From Flavimaribacter sp039888615 (GTDB taxonomy: Bacteria > Pseudomonadota > Alphaproteobacteria > Rhizobiales > Rhizobiaceae): a stretch of 64,000 nucleotides of DNA. This document shows positions 26,779 through 36,304 of the stretch, piece after piece. The translations under genes and the position numbers were made by a program. The stretch's first letter is position 1; each line of letters begins with the position of its first letter. The stretch is taken from the NCBI GenBank assembly GCA_039888615.1, contig JBDQQS010000003.1. One strand, given 5' to 3'. Below the pieces are notes generated by a model. The model worked only from the letters and a program-made list of their open reading frames with translations, was not told where the DNA came from and ran no database searches.

Positions 26779-28497
26779 CTATTTCAATGCGATAAGGCGG
26801 TTCGCCGCCGAGACGACACCCTCGAGCGAAGCCGCAACAATGTTGGTGCTGACGCCGACCCCGAAGATCTTGCCGCCCGGATGCTCCATTTCCATGTAGC
26901 AGATCGCCTTTGCGTTGGCGCCGTGCTGGAGGGAATGTTCCGAGTAGTCGGCCACCGTCAGCTCGATGCCGATGTGGCGCGACAGGGCGTTGACGAAACC
27001 GTCGATCGGGCCGTTGCCGGCGCCGTTGATCTTCATGGTCTCACCGTTGTCGGTGATAACCGCCTCGACCTCGCGAACGCCTTTCGTCTCAGTGGAGGCG
27101 TAGGTGTGGTGGTCGACATATTTGAGCCGTCCGTCCGGCTGTTCGACATAGATGTCCATGAACCGGTCGTAGATCATCCGCGAGGGAAGCTCTTCGCCCT
27201 CCTCGTCGGTGATGCGCTGGATTTCCGACTGGAACTCGACCTGCAGGCCGCGCGGCAGGTTGAGCCCGTAATCCTCATGCAGGATGTAGGCAATGCCGCC
27301 CTTGCCGGACTGCGAGTTGATACGGATGATCGCTTCGTAGGTGCGGCCCACGTCCTGCGGATCGATCGGCAGGTAAGGCACTTCCCAGAGTTCCTTGTTG
27401 GAGGAGCGGATCGCCTTCATGCCCTTGTTGATCGCGTCCTGGTGCGAGCCGGAAAACGCCGTGTAGACCAGTTCGCCGACGTAAGGGTGGCGTTCCGGGA
27501 TTTTCATCTGGTTGGCGTATTCGTAGATGCTCTTCATGTGCTCGATCCGCGAACAGTCGAGTTTCGGATCGACGCCCTGCGTGTACATGTTCAATGCCAG
27601 CGTGACGATATCGACATTGCCGGTGCGCTCGCCATTGCCGAACAGCGTACCCTCGACCCGGTCGGCGCCGGCCATCAGCCCCAGCTCGGTAGCGGCGATT
27701 CCGGTCCCGCGGTCATTGTGCGGGTGGAGCGACACGATCAGGCTGTCGCGACGGTCGAGCTGACGACACATCCATTCGATCTGGTCGGCGTAAATGTTCG
27801 GCGTCGACATCTCGACGGTCGAAGGCAGATTGATGATGAGCTTGTCATCCGGCGTCGGCTGCACGACCTCGATCACCGCATTGCAGATTTCCAGCGCAAC
27901 CTCCAGCTCGGTGCCCGTAAAGCTTTCGGGGGAATACTGGAATCGGTAGCCGCCTCCCGCCTTTTCAGCCATATCCGTGATCATCTTCGCGGCGTCGACG
28001 GCGATCTCCTTGATGCCCGCAACGTCTTTGGCAAAGACCACGCGACGCTGCAGTTCGCTGGTCGAATTGTAGAAGTGCACGATCGGCCGATGCGCGCCTT
28101 CCAGCGACTCGAAAGTCCGGGTGATCAGTTCGGGACGGCACTGGACCAGCACCTGCAGGGAGACGTCTTCAGGCACTCCGCCCTGCTCCACGCACCAGCG
28201 CGCAAAGTCGAAATCGGTCTGCGAGGCGGAAGGAAAGCCGATCTCGATTTCCTTGAAACCCATGTCCAGAAGCAGCTTGAACATGCGCGATTTGCGGTCG
28301 TGCCCCATCGGATTGACGAGCGACTGATTGCCGTCTCGCAGGTCCACCGAACACCAGACCGGCGGGTTCTCGATGCGCTTGGAGGGCCAGGTCCTGTCGT
28401 CAAGGCCAACTGCGGGATAGGGATGATATTTGCGGGACGCGTCCGGCATGCCGGACTGTTTTTTTTCGGCTTCGCCGATTGTCTGTACGATAGTCAT
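26779..28497 (-). CDS. leuA: 2-isopropylmalate synthase, long form
   Basis: 572 residues, the LeuA type 2 form. It condenses acetyl-CoA and 2-oxoisovalerate, committing carbon to leucine. N-terminal KYHPYPAVGLDDRTWP and the TIM-barrel active-site SVDLRDGNQ near 50, metal ligands in LHPHNDRGTG near 248, and the C-terminal LeuA dimer/regulatory domain (GDGPIDGFV-like GNGPIDGFVNAL near 505) that usually gives leucine feedback inhibition. A leader ORF rich in Leu codons and a hairpin precede it (28608-28742), suggesting attenuation. The ribosome site upstream is weak. Confidence 0.96.
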   Translation of the reverse strand: MTIVQTIGEAEKKQSGMPDASRKYHPYPAVGLDDRTWPSKRIENPPVWCSVDLRDGNQSLVNPMGHDRKSRMFKLLLDMGFKEIEIGFPSASQTDFDFARWCVEQGGVPEDVSLQVLVQCRPELITRTFESLEGAHRPIVHFYNSTSELQRRVVFAKDVAGIKEIAVDAAKMITDMAEKAGGGYRFQYSPESFTGTELEVALEICNAVIEVVQPTPDDKLIINLPSTVEMSTPNIYADQIEWMCRQLDRRDSLIVSLHPHNDRGTGIAATELGLMAGADRVEGTLFGNGERTGNVDIVTLALNMYTQGVDPKLDCSRIEHMKSIYEYANQMKIPERHPYVGELVYTAFSGSHQDAINKGMKAIRSSNKELWEVPYLPIDPQDVGRTYEAIIRINSQSGKGGIAYILHEDYGLNLPRGLQVEFQSEIQRITDEEGEELPSRMIYDRFMDIYVEQPDGRLKYVDHHTYASTETKGVREVEAVITDNGETMKINGAGNGPIDGFVNALSRHIGIELTVADYSEHSLQHGANAKAICYMEMEHPGGKIFGVGVSTNIVAASLEGVVSAANRLIALK

Positions 28498-28607
28498 GTC
28501 TGTTTCTCGATCTCTTCAGGCAACGCCTCCGGGCTGTCGCCATACCGGCCTTCCGGCCGTTTCACTTTACTGATGAAGGTTTCAAGGAGCTGGCGCCATC
28601 GGCAAAT

Positions 28608-28644
28608 CGACCGCCGGACGCTCCCTCAACGGGCCCGGCGATCG
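28608..28644 (-). terminator. Possible attenuator hairpin in the leuA leader
   Basis: On the minus strand CGATCGCCGG and CCGGCGGTCG can form a 10-bp stem (one G-U pair) round a 17-base loop, followed by ATTT. The 5' arm overlaps the last codons of the leader ORF, right after its Leu codons, and its stop codon lies in the loop. The short T-run makes termination uncertain; it could also be the antiterminator partner of the GGCC-rich hairpin near 28545-28562. Confidence 0.45.
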
Positions 28645-28742
28645 CCAGTAAGGCCGAGAAGTAGAAGCACGGACAGGGCCGACGCGCACAAGGTGCGCGG
28701 GACCTTCAGATCTTCGAAAATTTCAAACGTGCTCTTCGACAT
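28626..28742 (-). CDS. Putative leucine leader peptide upstream of leuA
   Basis: 38 codons, ATG to TGA, on the leuA strand and about 130 bases upstream of it. It contains eight Leu codons, including four in a row (VLLLLGL; CTT CTA CTT CTC) followed by Gly and another Leu, as expected of a stalling leader. A promoter-like pair (TTGCTG, 17 bases, TATAAG) lies so close that the transcript would begin at or next to the ATG, i.e. leaderless, like the Trp leader at 31070-31114. There is no Shine-Dalgarno, in keeping with that. Inference from sequence and position only. Confidence 0.6.
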   Translation of the reverse strand: MSKSTFEIFEDLKVPRTLCASALSVLLLLGLTGDRRAR

Positions 28743-28762
28743 GGGCGGTCTTATAACCGCCC
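28743..28762. promoter_or_regulatory. Perfect inverted repeat flanking the -10 box of the leu leader
   Basis: Arms GGGCGGT and ACCGCCC (7 bp, perfect) enclose exactly six bases, which read TATAAG on the minus strand, the putative -10 box. It may be an operator over the promoter, or a residual trpE(G) terminator without T-run (the trpE(G) stop is 30 bases upstream). Confidence 0.5.
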
Positions 28763-28778
28763 ACTCGATGCACAGCAA
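28750..28778 (-). promoter_or_regulatory. Putative promoter of the leu leader / leuA
   Basis: On the minus strand: -35 TTGCTG (28773-28778), a 17-base spacer, -10 TATAAG (28750-28755), then seven bases to the A of the leader ATG at 28742. Spacing and hexamers fit a housekeeping sigma factor promoter. Confidence 0.55.
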
Positions 28779-28792
28779 GCCTTTTCACCCTG

Positions 28793-30967
28793 TCAGGCGC
28801 GACGGGCGAGATGGGCCACCACATTCTCGATCATGCGCATTCCGGCGTCCTGGCCGAGCGACATGATGGATTCGGGATGGAACTGAACGGCCGCCACGGG
28901 TTCGTTTCGATGCTCGATCGCCATGATCGTTCCGTCTTCGGCTTCCGCCGTAATGATGAAATCCTGCGAAAGCGTCGCCGGATCGGCGAAAATCGAGTGG
29001 TAACGACCGACGGTCACGGAATTGCCCAGGCCGGAAAAAACCAGGCCGGGTTCGGACACGCGCACGCGCGACGGCTTGCCGTGCATCGGAATGGCGAGCG
29101 TCCGGAGATCCCCGCCATAGGCTTCTGTAAGCGCCTGCAGTCCGAGGCATACACCAAAAATCGGCAGGTCGCGGCTGCGCGCTTTCTTGATCGTCGCCTT
29201 GCAGTCGAAATCCTTCGGCGAACCCGGCCCCGGCGACAGCACGACGAGATCCGGTTTGACCTCGTCGAAAACCGCGTCTGATATCGGCGACCGCATCGTG
29301 GTCACCTTTGCGCCGGTCTGGCGGAAATAGTTCGCAAGCGTGTGGACGAAGGAATCCTCGTGGTCGACAAGCAGGATGCTGACGCCGTCTCCCACCCGTG
29401 CTGCAGAGCGCGCGGACGCGACATCGTTCGCCTTGCCGGCTTCCCGGATCGCGGAAAGCATGGCCGAGGCCTTGAGTTCCGTTTCCGCTTCTTCCTCGTC
29501 CGGATCGGAATCGTAAAGCAGCGTCGCCCCCGCCCGCACCTCCGCGATGCCGTCCTTGATACGGATCGTCCTCAGCGTCAGTCCGGTGTTCATGTCGCCA
29601 TTGAAGCCGACCATTCCGATCGCACCGCCATACCAGGCCCGCGTGCTCTTCTCGTTCTCCTCGATGAAACGCATGGCCCAAAGCTTCGGCGCTCCGGTGA
29701 CGGTCACAGCCCAGGCATGACTGAGAAAGGCGTCGAAGGCGTCCATGCCGTCGGCGAGCCGTCCCTCGATATGGTCGACCGTATGAATCAGACGCGAGTA
29801 CATCTCGATCTGGCGTCGGCCGATGACGCGCACAGTTCCCGGTTCGCAAACGCGACTCTTGTCGTTGCGGTCGACGTCGGAACACATCGTCAGTTCCGAC
29901 TCGTCCTTTTTCGAATTGAGCAGCTTGAGGATCTGCTGCGAGTCCGCGATCGCATCCTCGCCACGCTTTATCGTGCCGGAAATCGGACAGGTCTCGACCC
30001 GGCGGCCATTGACGCGCACGAACATTTCGGGTGACGCGCCAACCAGATATTCACGCTCGCCGAGATTGATGAAAAAGGAGTAGGGCGACGGGTTGGTTTC
30101 CTTCAGACGCCGCGAAATCGCCGATGGCGGGCTGACGCAGCGTTCGTAGAACATCTGTCCGGGAACGACCTCGAAAAGGTCGCCGCGCTGGAATTTCTCC
30201 TTCGCCTTTCGTACAAGGCGCGCATATTCGCCGGGTTCGTGATCGCCGCGCGGCGGCGTCTTTTCCGCCATCTCGAATGGCGTGGCGTCAGTCTCCGCCG
30301 ACTTGCCGACAGTCGTGTGGTCCCGTCGAGAGAACTCGTAACGGTCAACCCAGGCCTTTGCCGAATAATGGTCAACGACAAGGATCTCGTCGGGCAAATA
30401 GAGCACCAGGTCGCGCTGGCCATCCGGTCGCTTGAGATGCAGGTCAACGCTGTCGAACTGTAACGCCAGATCGTAGCCGAATGCGCCGAACAGGCCGAGA
30501 TTGTCGTCTTCCTCGTTGAAAAACAGATCGATGATGGCGCGCAGCGGCGTGAAAACCGTCGTAACTTTCGAACGGCGCTCTTCCGAAAAGGACCCTTTCG
30601 GCATGAGCACGGTCAGCTCGAGACTGCGCTGGAGCTCCAGTCCGAGTACGATTTCCTTTTCGCGCTCGAGACGACGCGCAACGATGGCGAGCAGGGCTTC
30701 GCCGCGTTCATTATGCGCCTCGACGCGCATGGAGCGCCCCCTGGCGACGATCGAAAGAGGCGGATCGATGATCGCGGTGTCCCAACGCGTGTAGCGTCCG
30801 GGATATTCGTAGTTGGAGGAAAACACCGCGCCGCGCCGGCTATCAAGGCCTTCGATATAGTCGTCAAGCGCAGTGGAATAGGACATCGCATGGCGCGTTC
30901 GGCTGACCGACACCCCGCCGCGCGTTGTGAACTCCTCGGAGTCTTCAATATTTTTCGTTGCCATCAT
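28793..30967 (-). CDS. trpE(G): Anthranilate synthase, fused TrpE and TrpG
   Basis: 724 residues, a fusion of component I (chorismate-binding, about 1-510) and component II (glutamine amidotransferase, about 530-724), the arrangement typical of rhizobia. TrpE part: [13 protein letters not shown] near 328, the C-terminal [14 protein letters not shown] near 480. TrpG part: [12 protein letters not shown] near 577, catalytic Cys in [16 protein letters not shown] near 605, and QFHPESIM near 700 with the His-Glu pair. It makes anthranilate from chorismate and glutamine, the first step of Trp synthesis. A 14-codon Trp leader and a U-run terminator precede it. Confidence 0.97.
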   Translation of the reverse strand: MMATKNIEDSEEFTTRGGVSVSRTRHAMSYSTALDDYIEGLDSRRGAVFSSNYEYPGRYTRWDTAIIDPPLSIVARGRSMRVEAHNERGEALLAIVARRLEREKEIVLGLELQRSLELTVLMPKGSFSEERRSKVTTVFTPLRAIIDLFFNEEDDNLGLFGAFGYDLALQFDSVDLHLKRPDGQRDLVLYLPDEILVVDHYSAKAWVDRYEFSRRDHTTVGKSAETDATPFEMAEKTPPRGDHEPGEYARLVRKAKEKFQRGDLFEVVPGQMFYERCVSPPSAISRRLKETNPSPYSFFINLGEREYLVGASPEMFVRVNGRRVETCPISGTIKRGEDAIADSQQILKLLNSKKDESELTMCSDVDRNDKSRVCEPGTVRVIGRRQIEMYSRLIHTVDHIEGRLADGMDAFDAFLSHAWAVTVTGAPKLWAMRFIEENEKSTRAWYGGAIGMVGFNGDMNTGLTLRTIRIKDGIAEVRAGATLLYDSDPDEEEAETELKASAMLSAIREAGKANDVASARSAARVGDGVSILLVDHEDSFVHTLANYFRQTGAKVTTMRSPISDAVFDEVKPDLVVLSPGPGSPKDFDCKATIKKARSRDLPIFGVCLGLQALTEAYGGDLRTLAIPMHGKPSRVRVSEPGLVFSGLGNSVTVGRYHSIFADPATLSQDFIITAEAEDGTIMAIEHRNEPVAAVQFHPESIMSLGQDAGMRMIENVVAHLARRA

Positions 30968-31002
30968 CAGTCACGATCCCGGTTTCGCCGACTGCCCGGC
31001 AC

Positions 31003-31034
31003 AAAAAAGCCGCCGGACTGGTTCTCGGCGGCTT
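31003..31034 (-). terminator. Trp attenuator terminator
   Basis: On the minus strand AAGCCGCCG and CGGCGGCTT pair perfectly over 9 bp with a 10-base loop, and the 3' arm runs into six T in total. It lies between the leader ORF stop (31070) and the trpE(G) start (30967), the right place for an attenuator terminator. Confidence 0.88.
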
Positions 31035-31069
31035 GCATTGTCGTCACACATGACTTGTCGCGGCCGCTT

Positions 31070-31114
31070 TTAGCGAACCCACCACCAGTTCATGTTGTTA
31101 CGAGCGTTTCTCAT
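31070..31114 (-). CDS. trpL: Tryptophan leader peptide
   Basis: Fourteen codons reading MRNARNNMNWWWVR, with three consecutive Trp codons at positions 10-12 near the end. The S. meliloti TrpL peptide is also 14 residues and also ends in WWW plus two residues. A shorter start at Met8 is possible. The -10 box ends six bases upstream of the first ATG, so the message would be leaderless. Ribosome stalling at Trp codons would favour antitermination and expression of trpE(G). Confidence 0.88.
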   Translation of the reverse strand: MRNARNNMNWWWVR

Positions 31115-31120
31115 AAGGCC

Positions 31121-31149
31121 TTGTTAGCGCCAAGCGCGGCCCCATGCAA
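31121..31149 (-). promoter_or_regulatory. Putative promoter of trpL-trpE(G)
   Basis: On the minus strand: -35 TTGCAT (31144-31149), 17-base spacer, -10 TAACAA (31121-31126), six bases to the trpL ATG. It lies in the short gap after the fhs stop codon. Confidence 0.55.
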
Positions 31150-31181
31150 GATGGCGCGAGCGTCAATTTGCGATGAGGCAT

Positions 31182-32861
31182 TCAGAACAGGCCCTCGATA
31201 TAGCCTTGCTGGTTCAGGCGAATATGTTCCGACGACGGCGTGCGGGGCAGCCCCGGCATCGTCATGATGGCCCCGGTTATCACAACGATGAAACCAGCGC
31301 CGGCCGACAGCCTCACCTCGCGCACCGGAACCGTATGGCCGGTCGGCGCGCCACGCAGATTGGGATCGGTCGAGAAGGAATATTGCGTTTTGGCCATGCA
31401 GACCGGCAGGTTTCCGTAACCCTGATCCTCCCACTGTTTCAACTGGTCACGCACCGACTTGTCGGCGATGACCTCGGAAGCGTGGTAGATGTTCTTCGCC
31501 ACCGTCTCGATCTTCTCGAACAGCGACATGTCGTCGGCGTAGAGCGGCGCAAATTGCGACTTACCCGATTCCGCGAGGGCCACCACCTTGTGCGCAAGAT
31601 CCTCGATGCCCTTCGAACCCTCGGCCCAGTGCCGGCACAGGACCGCCTCCGTGCCCAGGGTTTCGACATAGTCCTTGACCGCCTGGATTTCGGCGGCGGT
31701 GTCGGAGATGAAGTGATTGATCGCGACAATCACCGGGACGCCGAATTTCTTGACGTTCTGGACGTGGCGACCGAGATTGGCGCATCCCTTTTCGACGGCC
31801 TCCACATTCTCCGCGCCAAGATCCTCCTTCTTGACGCCGCCATTCATTTTCATTGCGCGCACCGTTGCGACGATCACGGCTGCGGCGGGCTTCAGTCCCG
31901 CCTTGCGGCACTTGATGTCGAAGAATTTCTCCGCTCCGAGGTCGGCGCCGAATCCGGCTTCGGTGACGACGTAGTCGCCGAGCTTGAGGGCCGTGGTCGT
32001 CGCCACGACAGAATTGCAGCCATGCGCGATATTGGCGAAGGGACCGCCATGCACGAACGCAGGATTGTTTTCCAGCGTCTGAACGAGATTTGGCTGCATT
32101 GCGTCCTTGAGCAGCACGGCCATGGCGCCGTCGGCCTTGATGTCGCGGCAGAAAATTGGCGTCTTGTCGCGGCGATATCCGATGATGATGGCGCCGAGGC
32201 GTCTTTCCAGATCCTGCAGGTCGGTGGCCAGGCAAAGGATCGCCATGACTTCCGAGGCGACGGTGATATCGAAACCGGCTTCGCGCGGAAACCCGTTCGC
32301 CACGCCGCCGAGCGAACAGACGATTTCGCGCAAGGCCCGGTCGTTCATGTCCATGACCCGACGCCAGGCAACGCGGCGCAGATCGATGCCGAGCTCATTG
32401 CCCCAGTAAATATGATTGTCGATCATCGCTGACAGAAGATTGTGCGCGGAGGTGATCGCGTGAAAGTCGCCTGTGAAGTGCAGGTTCATGTCCTCCATCG
32501 GAACCACCTGCGCATAGCCGCCGCCGGCGGCGCCGCCCTTGACCCCGAAGCAGGGGCCGAGCGAGGCCTCGCGAATACAGATCACCGCCTTCTTGCCGAT
32601 GCGGTTGAGACCGTCGCCGAGACCCACCGTCGTGGTGGTCTTACCTTCGCCGGCCGGAGTCGGGTTAATGGCGGTGACAAGGACCAATTTGCCGTCGGGT
32701 TTGCCTTCAAGCGATTTGATGAACTCGGCCGAGACTTTCGCCTTGTCATGCCCGTAGGGCAGCAGACTGTGGCCCGGAATGCCGAGTTTCTCGCCAATCT
32801 CGAGGATCGGCTTCTTGGAAGCGCCGCGCGCGATTTCGATGTCGGACTTGACTTCGGCCAT
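31182..32861 (-). CDS. fhs: Formate-tetrahydrofolate ligase
   Basis: 559 residues, normal length. It joins formate and tetrahydrofolate using ATP to make 10-formyl-THF. P-loop [19 protein letters not shown] near 68-86; [33 protein letters not shown] near 104-136 is a strong family stretch; [17 protein letters not shown] near 270 is also diagnostic. A strong GGGAGGA ribosome site precedes the ATG. Single gene on the minus strand upstream of the trp leader. Presence suggests C1 metabolism linked to formate or glycine/choline demethylation, which fits the choline genes in this window. Confidence 0.97.
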   Translation of the reverse strand: MAEVKSDIEIARGASKKPILEIGEKLGIPGHSLLPYGHDKAKVSAEFIKSLEGKPDGKLVLVTAINPTPAGEGKTTTTVGLGDGLNRIGKKAVICIREASLGPCFGVKGGAAGGGYAQVVPMEDMNLHFTGDFHAITSAHNLLSAMIDNHIYWGNELGIDLRRVAWRRVMDMNDRALREIVCSLGGVANGFPREAGFDITVASEVMAILCLATDLQDLERRLGAIIIGYRRDKTPIFCRDIKADGAMAVLLKDAMQPNLVQTLENNPAFVHGGPFANIAHGCNSVVATTTALKLGDYVVTEAGFGADLGAEKFFDIKCRKAGLKPAAAVIVATVRAMKMNGGVKKEDLGAENVEAVEKGCANLGRHVQNVKKFGVPVIVAINHFISDTAAEIQAVKDYVETLGTEAVLCRHWAEGSKGIEDLAHKVVALAESGKSQFAPLYADDMSLFEKIETVAKNIYHASEVIADKSVRDQLKQWEDQGYGNLPVCMAKTQYSFSTDPNLRGAPTGHTVPVREVRLSAGAGFIVVITGAIMTMPGLPRTPSSEHIRLNQQGYIEGLF

Positions 32862-32993
32862 TTAGGTTCCTCCCGATAGACACTGCGACCTTTCTCAAAG
32901 CCGCAGCACAATTTAGAGCCCAAAAACCCGAACGCCTAAAGGTCCAATAAAGTCGAAAAATGCGTCATTCGCGACAAGTCGACCGGAAGCGGC

Positions 32994-35900
32994 TCATTCG
33001 TCCCCGATCGCGAGCAGCGTCGCATTGCCGCCGGCCGCCGCCGTGTTGATCGACACCACCTGCTCCTGCGCGAAGCGGCTGAGATAGTGCGGGCCGCCCG
33101 CCTTGAAGCCGGTGCCGGACAGGCCGGAACCGCCGAAAGGCTGCGTGCCGACTACGGCGCCGATCGTGTTGCGGTTGACGTAGACATTGCCGGTGTCGAG
33201 CGCTGAAACGACTTTGCCCACCGTCGCCTCGATGCGTGTGTGGACGCCGAGCGTCAGGCCATAGCCTGTCGAACCGATATCTTTCAGAACCCTCTCGAGA
33301 TCCTTCGATTTCCAGCGCACCACATGCAGGACAGGCCCAAAGACTTCCTCCTTCAACGCTGACGCCTTGTCCAGTTCGATGATATGCGGCGCAAAGAACG
33401 TGCCGCGTTCCGGAGCTTCGCCGGCATAGCGCACCTTCTGCGATTTCTCCATCGCGGCGACGTGTTCTGCAAGCATACGACGTTGCGTCTCGTCAATGAT
33501 CGGCCCCATATCGGTGGAGGCGAGTTTCGGGTCGCCGATAGACAGTTCCCTTGCCGCCCCTTCGATCATCGCGATCATGGAATCGGCGACATCGTCCTGA
33601 AGGAAAAGGATTCTCAGCGCCGAGCAGCGCTGGCCGGCGGAACGGAACGCCGACATGACGACGTCGTCGGCCACCTGTTCCGGCAGCGCCGTTGCGTCAA
33701 CAATCATGGCGTTGAGCCCGCCGGTTTCTGCGATCAGCGGAACGATTGGTCCGTCCTTGGCGGCGAGGCTGCGGTTGATCGCTCTTGCCGTTTCGGTCGA
33801 ACCGGTAAAGGCGACGCCGTCAATCTCCGGATGCGCGGTCAAGGCGGCGCCGACATCCCCGGCCCCCGGTAGATAGATAAGCGCGTCTTCCGGAACGCCC
33901 GCTTGATGCAGGATGCGAACCATCTCGTAAGCGATCAGCGGCGTTTGTTCGGCCGGTTTGGCGATGACCGCATTGCCGGCGGCCAACGCCGCTGTCACCT
34001 GCCCCGTGAAGATCGCTAACGGGAAATTCCACGGGCTGATACAGGCGAAAATACCCCTGCCGCGCCACCCGTAGCGGTTCTCCTCGCCCGTTGGTCCGGG
34101 CATCACGGTGGGCTTGCCGAACTGGCGCCGCGCCTGGTTGGCGTAGTAGCGGCAGAAATCCACTGCCTCGCGAATTTCGGCGATGCCGTCGTCCAGGGTT
34201 TTGCCGGCTTCGCGGGCAAGCAGGTTCATCATCCGGTCACGGCTGGTCTCAAGGGCGTCCGCCGCCTTATCCAGCGCCTTGGCGCGTTTTTCGGCCGAAA
34301 GACGCGACCAAGAGGCAAAGCCCTTGCGCGCCGCTTTCATTGCCTCATCGACCTGTTGCGGATCGGCAAACCGGACGACGCCCACCTGGTCCGACGGATC
34401 GGCTGGAGACACCACGGTGACTTCCCCGCCAGACACCTTGTATCCGGGCAGCAGCGGCGCGGCGGCAACGGCTGATCCCGCCTGCCCGATACCCTCCAGC
34501 AAAGCGGTGAGTTCGCTGCGATGACCAAATTCGACGCCGGCCGAGTTGCGACGATCGGGATAGATCTCGGACGGCAGGCCGATCTGCGAGTGACGCGCAC
34601 TTCGCTTGTCAAGTTGCAGCATGAGGGCCGGGCGTTTCAGAAGATCTGAAACCGGAATTTTATTGTCGCCGGCGATCGTAACGAAAGAGGAATTTGCTCC
34701 GTTTTCGAGAAGTCGCCTGACAAGATAGGCAAGCAGATCGCGATACCCGCCGACCGGAGCGTAGATCCGGCATGCGACCGGAGCGCTGTCCTTCAGGACG
34801 GCCTTGTAGAGGGCTTCGCCCATGCCGTGCAGGCGCTGGAACTCGAAGCCCGAGCGATCGTCGCCGGCTATTTCCAGAATCGTGGCGACAGTAAGGGCGT
34901 TATGTGTCGCGAACTGCGGAAAAATGCGCTCTCTTGCCTCGAGCAATTGTCTTGCGCATGCGAGATAACAAACATCGGTCGCCGCCTTGCGCGTAAAGAC
35001 CGGATAGTCCGCAAGCCCGCGCTCCTGCGCCCGCTTGATTTCCGTATCCCAATAGGCGCCTTTGACGAGCCGCACCATCATCCGGCGTCCGGTGGAACGG
35101 CAAAGCGCATCAATGTGGTCGATAACCTGCGGCGCCCGCTTCTGATAGGCTTGGATCGCAAGGCCAAACCCGTCCCAGCCATCGAGCGACGGGTCGGAAA
35201 ACACGGCGTCGATCACGTCAAGCGACAACTCCAGGCGATCCGCCTCCTCGGCGTCAACCGTGAAATTGAGCTGGTGACGGCGCGCCATGTGCGCCAGTTC
35301 GAGAAGCTTCGGCGCGAGTTCCTTCATGACCCTGTCGCGATGGGTTGCGAGATAACGCGGATGAAGCGCGGAGAGTTTGACCGAAATGCCCATCCGGTCC
35401 GGCAGCGTCTTCTTGCCGGCGGCCTTGCCGATCGCTTCAATCGCATCGGCGTAGGACTTGAAGTAGCGCCGCGCATCCTCTTCTGTCCGCGCGCCCTCGC
35501 CCAGCATGTCGAAGGAGTGGCGATAACCGCGCTGCTCGTTCTTTTCTGCGCGCTCAAGGGCGTCCTTGATGGTCTCGCCGAGCACGAAATGGTAACCGAG
35601 GAACCGCATGGCCTGCTTTGTCGCCGTGCGCACCGTCGGCATGCCAAGTCGACGCACGACGCCCTGCATGACCGATTCCGGCGTCTCGCCCGGCCGGATC
35701 ACCCGCGCCGTCATGCCGAGCGCCCAGGCGGACGCGGAAACGAACCACGTCTCGCCGTGCGGCGTATGCTCGCTCCAGTGGCCTTCCTTCAGTTTGTCTT
35801 CGATAAGCTGGTCCTGGGTTCTCGCATCCGGCACCCGCAACAGGGCCTCGGCCAGCACCATCATCGCCAATCCCTCGGGCGTCGAAAGGCCGTATTCCCG

Positions 35901-36098
35901 CAGAAAATCCTCGATGCCGCCGATCGAGCCCGAATTATCCCGTATGGCGCGGATATACCGTGTAGCCCGTTCATCGATCCGGGCGTTCTGATCGACGTCA
36001 AACTGCAACTGCGACGCAAAACCCTTGATCAGCGCATCGTCGTCGCCTGCATAGGGAGCGGAAAACCGGAGTCTTTCATCGGAAAACGGGGCGTTCAT
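32994..36098 (-). CDS. putA: Bifunctional proline dehydrogenase / P5C dehydrogenase
   Basis: 1034 residues, the short PutA form. Order: N-terminal helical arm (about 1-110), FAD proline dehydrogenase barrel (about 170-480; RLVKGAYWDTEIKRAQ near 335, ATHNA near 394), then the NAD aldehyde dehydrogenase (about 540-1010) with SPWNFPLAIFTGQV near 665, Glu in ETGGLNA near 765 and catalytic Cys in SAGQRCSALR near 798. It oxidises proline to glutamate with internal channelling. The ribbon-helix-helix repressor domain of E. coli PutA is absent, so regulation must be by another protein. AGGAGA lies before the ATG. Confidence 0.96.
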   Translation of the reverse strand: MNAPFSDERLRFSAPYAGDDDALIKGFASQLQFDVDQNARIDERATRYIRAIRDNSGSIGGIEDFLREYGLSTPEGLAMMVLAEALLRVPDARTQDQLIEDKLKEGHWSEHTPHGETWFVSASAWALGMTARVIRPGETPESVMQGVVRRLGMPTVRTATKQAMRFLGYHFVLGETIKDALERAEKNEQRGYRHSFDMLGEGARTEEDARRYFKSYADAIEAIGKAAGKKTLPDRMGISVKLSALHPRYLATHRDRVMKELAPKLLELAHMARRHQLNFTVDAEEADRLELSLDVIDAVFSDPSLDGWDGFGLAIQAYQKRAPQVIDHIDALCRSTGRRMMVRLVKGAYWDTEIKRAQERGLADYPVFTRKAATDVCYLACARQLLEARERIFPQFATHNALTVATILEIAGDDRSGFEFQRLHGMGEALYKAVLKDSAPVACRIYAPVGGYRDLLAYLVRRLLENGANSSFVTIAGDNKIPVSDLLKRPALMLQLDKRSARHSQIGLPSEIYPDRRNSAGVEFGHRSELTALLEGIGQAGSAVAAAPLLPGYKVSGGEVTVVSPADPSDQVGVVRFADPQQVDEAMKAARKGFASWSRLSAEKRAKALDKAADALETSRDRMMNLLAREAGKTLDDGIAEIREAVDFCRYYANQARRQFGKPTVMPGPTGEENRYGWRGRGIFACISPWNFPLAIFTGQVTAALAAGNAVIAKPAEQTPLIAYEMVRILHQAGVPEDALIYLPGAGDVGAALTAHPEIDGVAFTGSTETARAINRSLAAKDGPIVPLIAETGGLNAMIVDATALPEQVADDVVMSAFRSAGQRCSALRILFLQDDVADSMIAMIEGAARELSIGDPKLASTDMGPIIDETQRRMLAEHVAAMEKSQKVRYAGEAPERGTFFAPHIIELDKASALKEEVFGPVLHVVRWKSKDLERVLKDIGSTGYGLTLGVHTRIEATVGKVVSALDTGNVYVNRNTIGAVVGTQPFGGSGLSGTGFKAGGPHYLSRFAQEQVVSINTAAAGGNATLLAIGDE

Positions 36099-36153
36099 GG
36101 CGATCTCCTGTGATATCTGCGATGATACGACGACTTCTCTGCAATTAATCTCT

Positions 36154-36170
36154 AATTATCGTAGATAATT
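36154..36170. promoter_or_regulatory. AATTATC-GTA-GATAATT palindrome upstream of putA
   Basis: Perfect 7-bp arms with a 3-base centre, in an AT-rich block starting 56 bases upstream of the putA ATG. Size and composition suit an Lrp/PutR-type operator, the usual proline-responsive regulator of alphaproteobacterial putA. No putR gene is in the window. Confidence 0.45.
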
Positions 36171-36304
36171 TCAAATTTTCCCCTAGAAATACCAAAAAAT
36201 ATAGGAAACTTTAAAGGTCGCTTACCGATATCACGCCGCATTTCGCTATTTTGAAAACGATTGTCAAAACATGTCATAAATCAATGCGAGCAAGGTAACA
36301 TCCA

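Larger units (their letters stand above)
31003..31114 (-). ncRNA. Predicted attenuated trp leader RNA (rnTrpL-like)
   Basis: If transcription starts at the leader ATG and stops at the U-run, a small RNA of about 110 bases results. In Sinorhizobium meliloti the corresponding attenuated leader RNA (rnTrpL, also called RcsR1) is known as a trans-acting small RNA and its peptide as active in its own right. The start, ORF length, WWW codons and terminator here match that design. Ends are predicted, not observed. Confidence 0.65.

Noticed and set aside
26587..28866. A 759-codon plus-strand open frame over leuA
   Set aside because: Long antisense frames are common in GC-rich genes; composition is His/Arg/Asp-rich and leuA on the other strand is certain.
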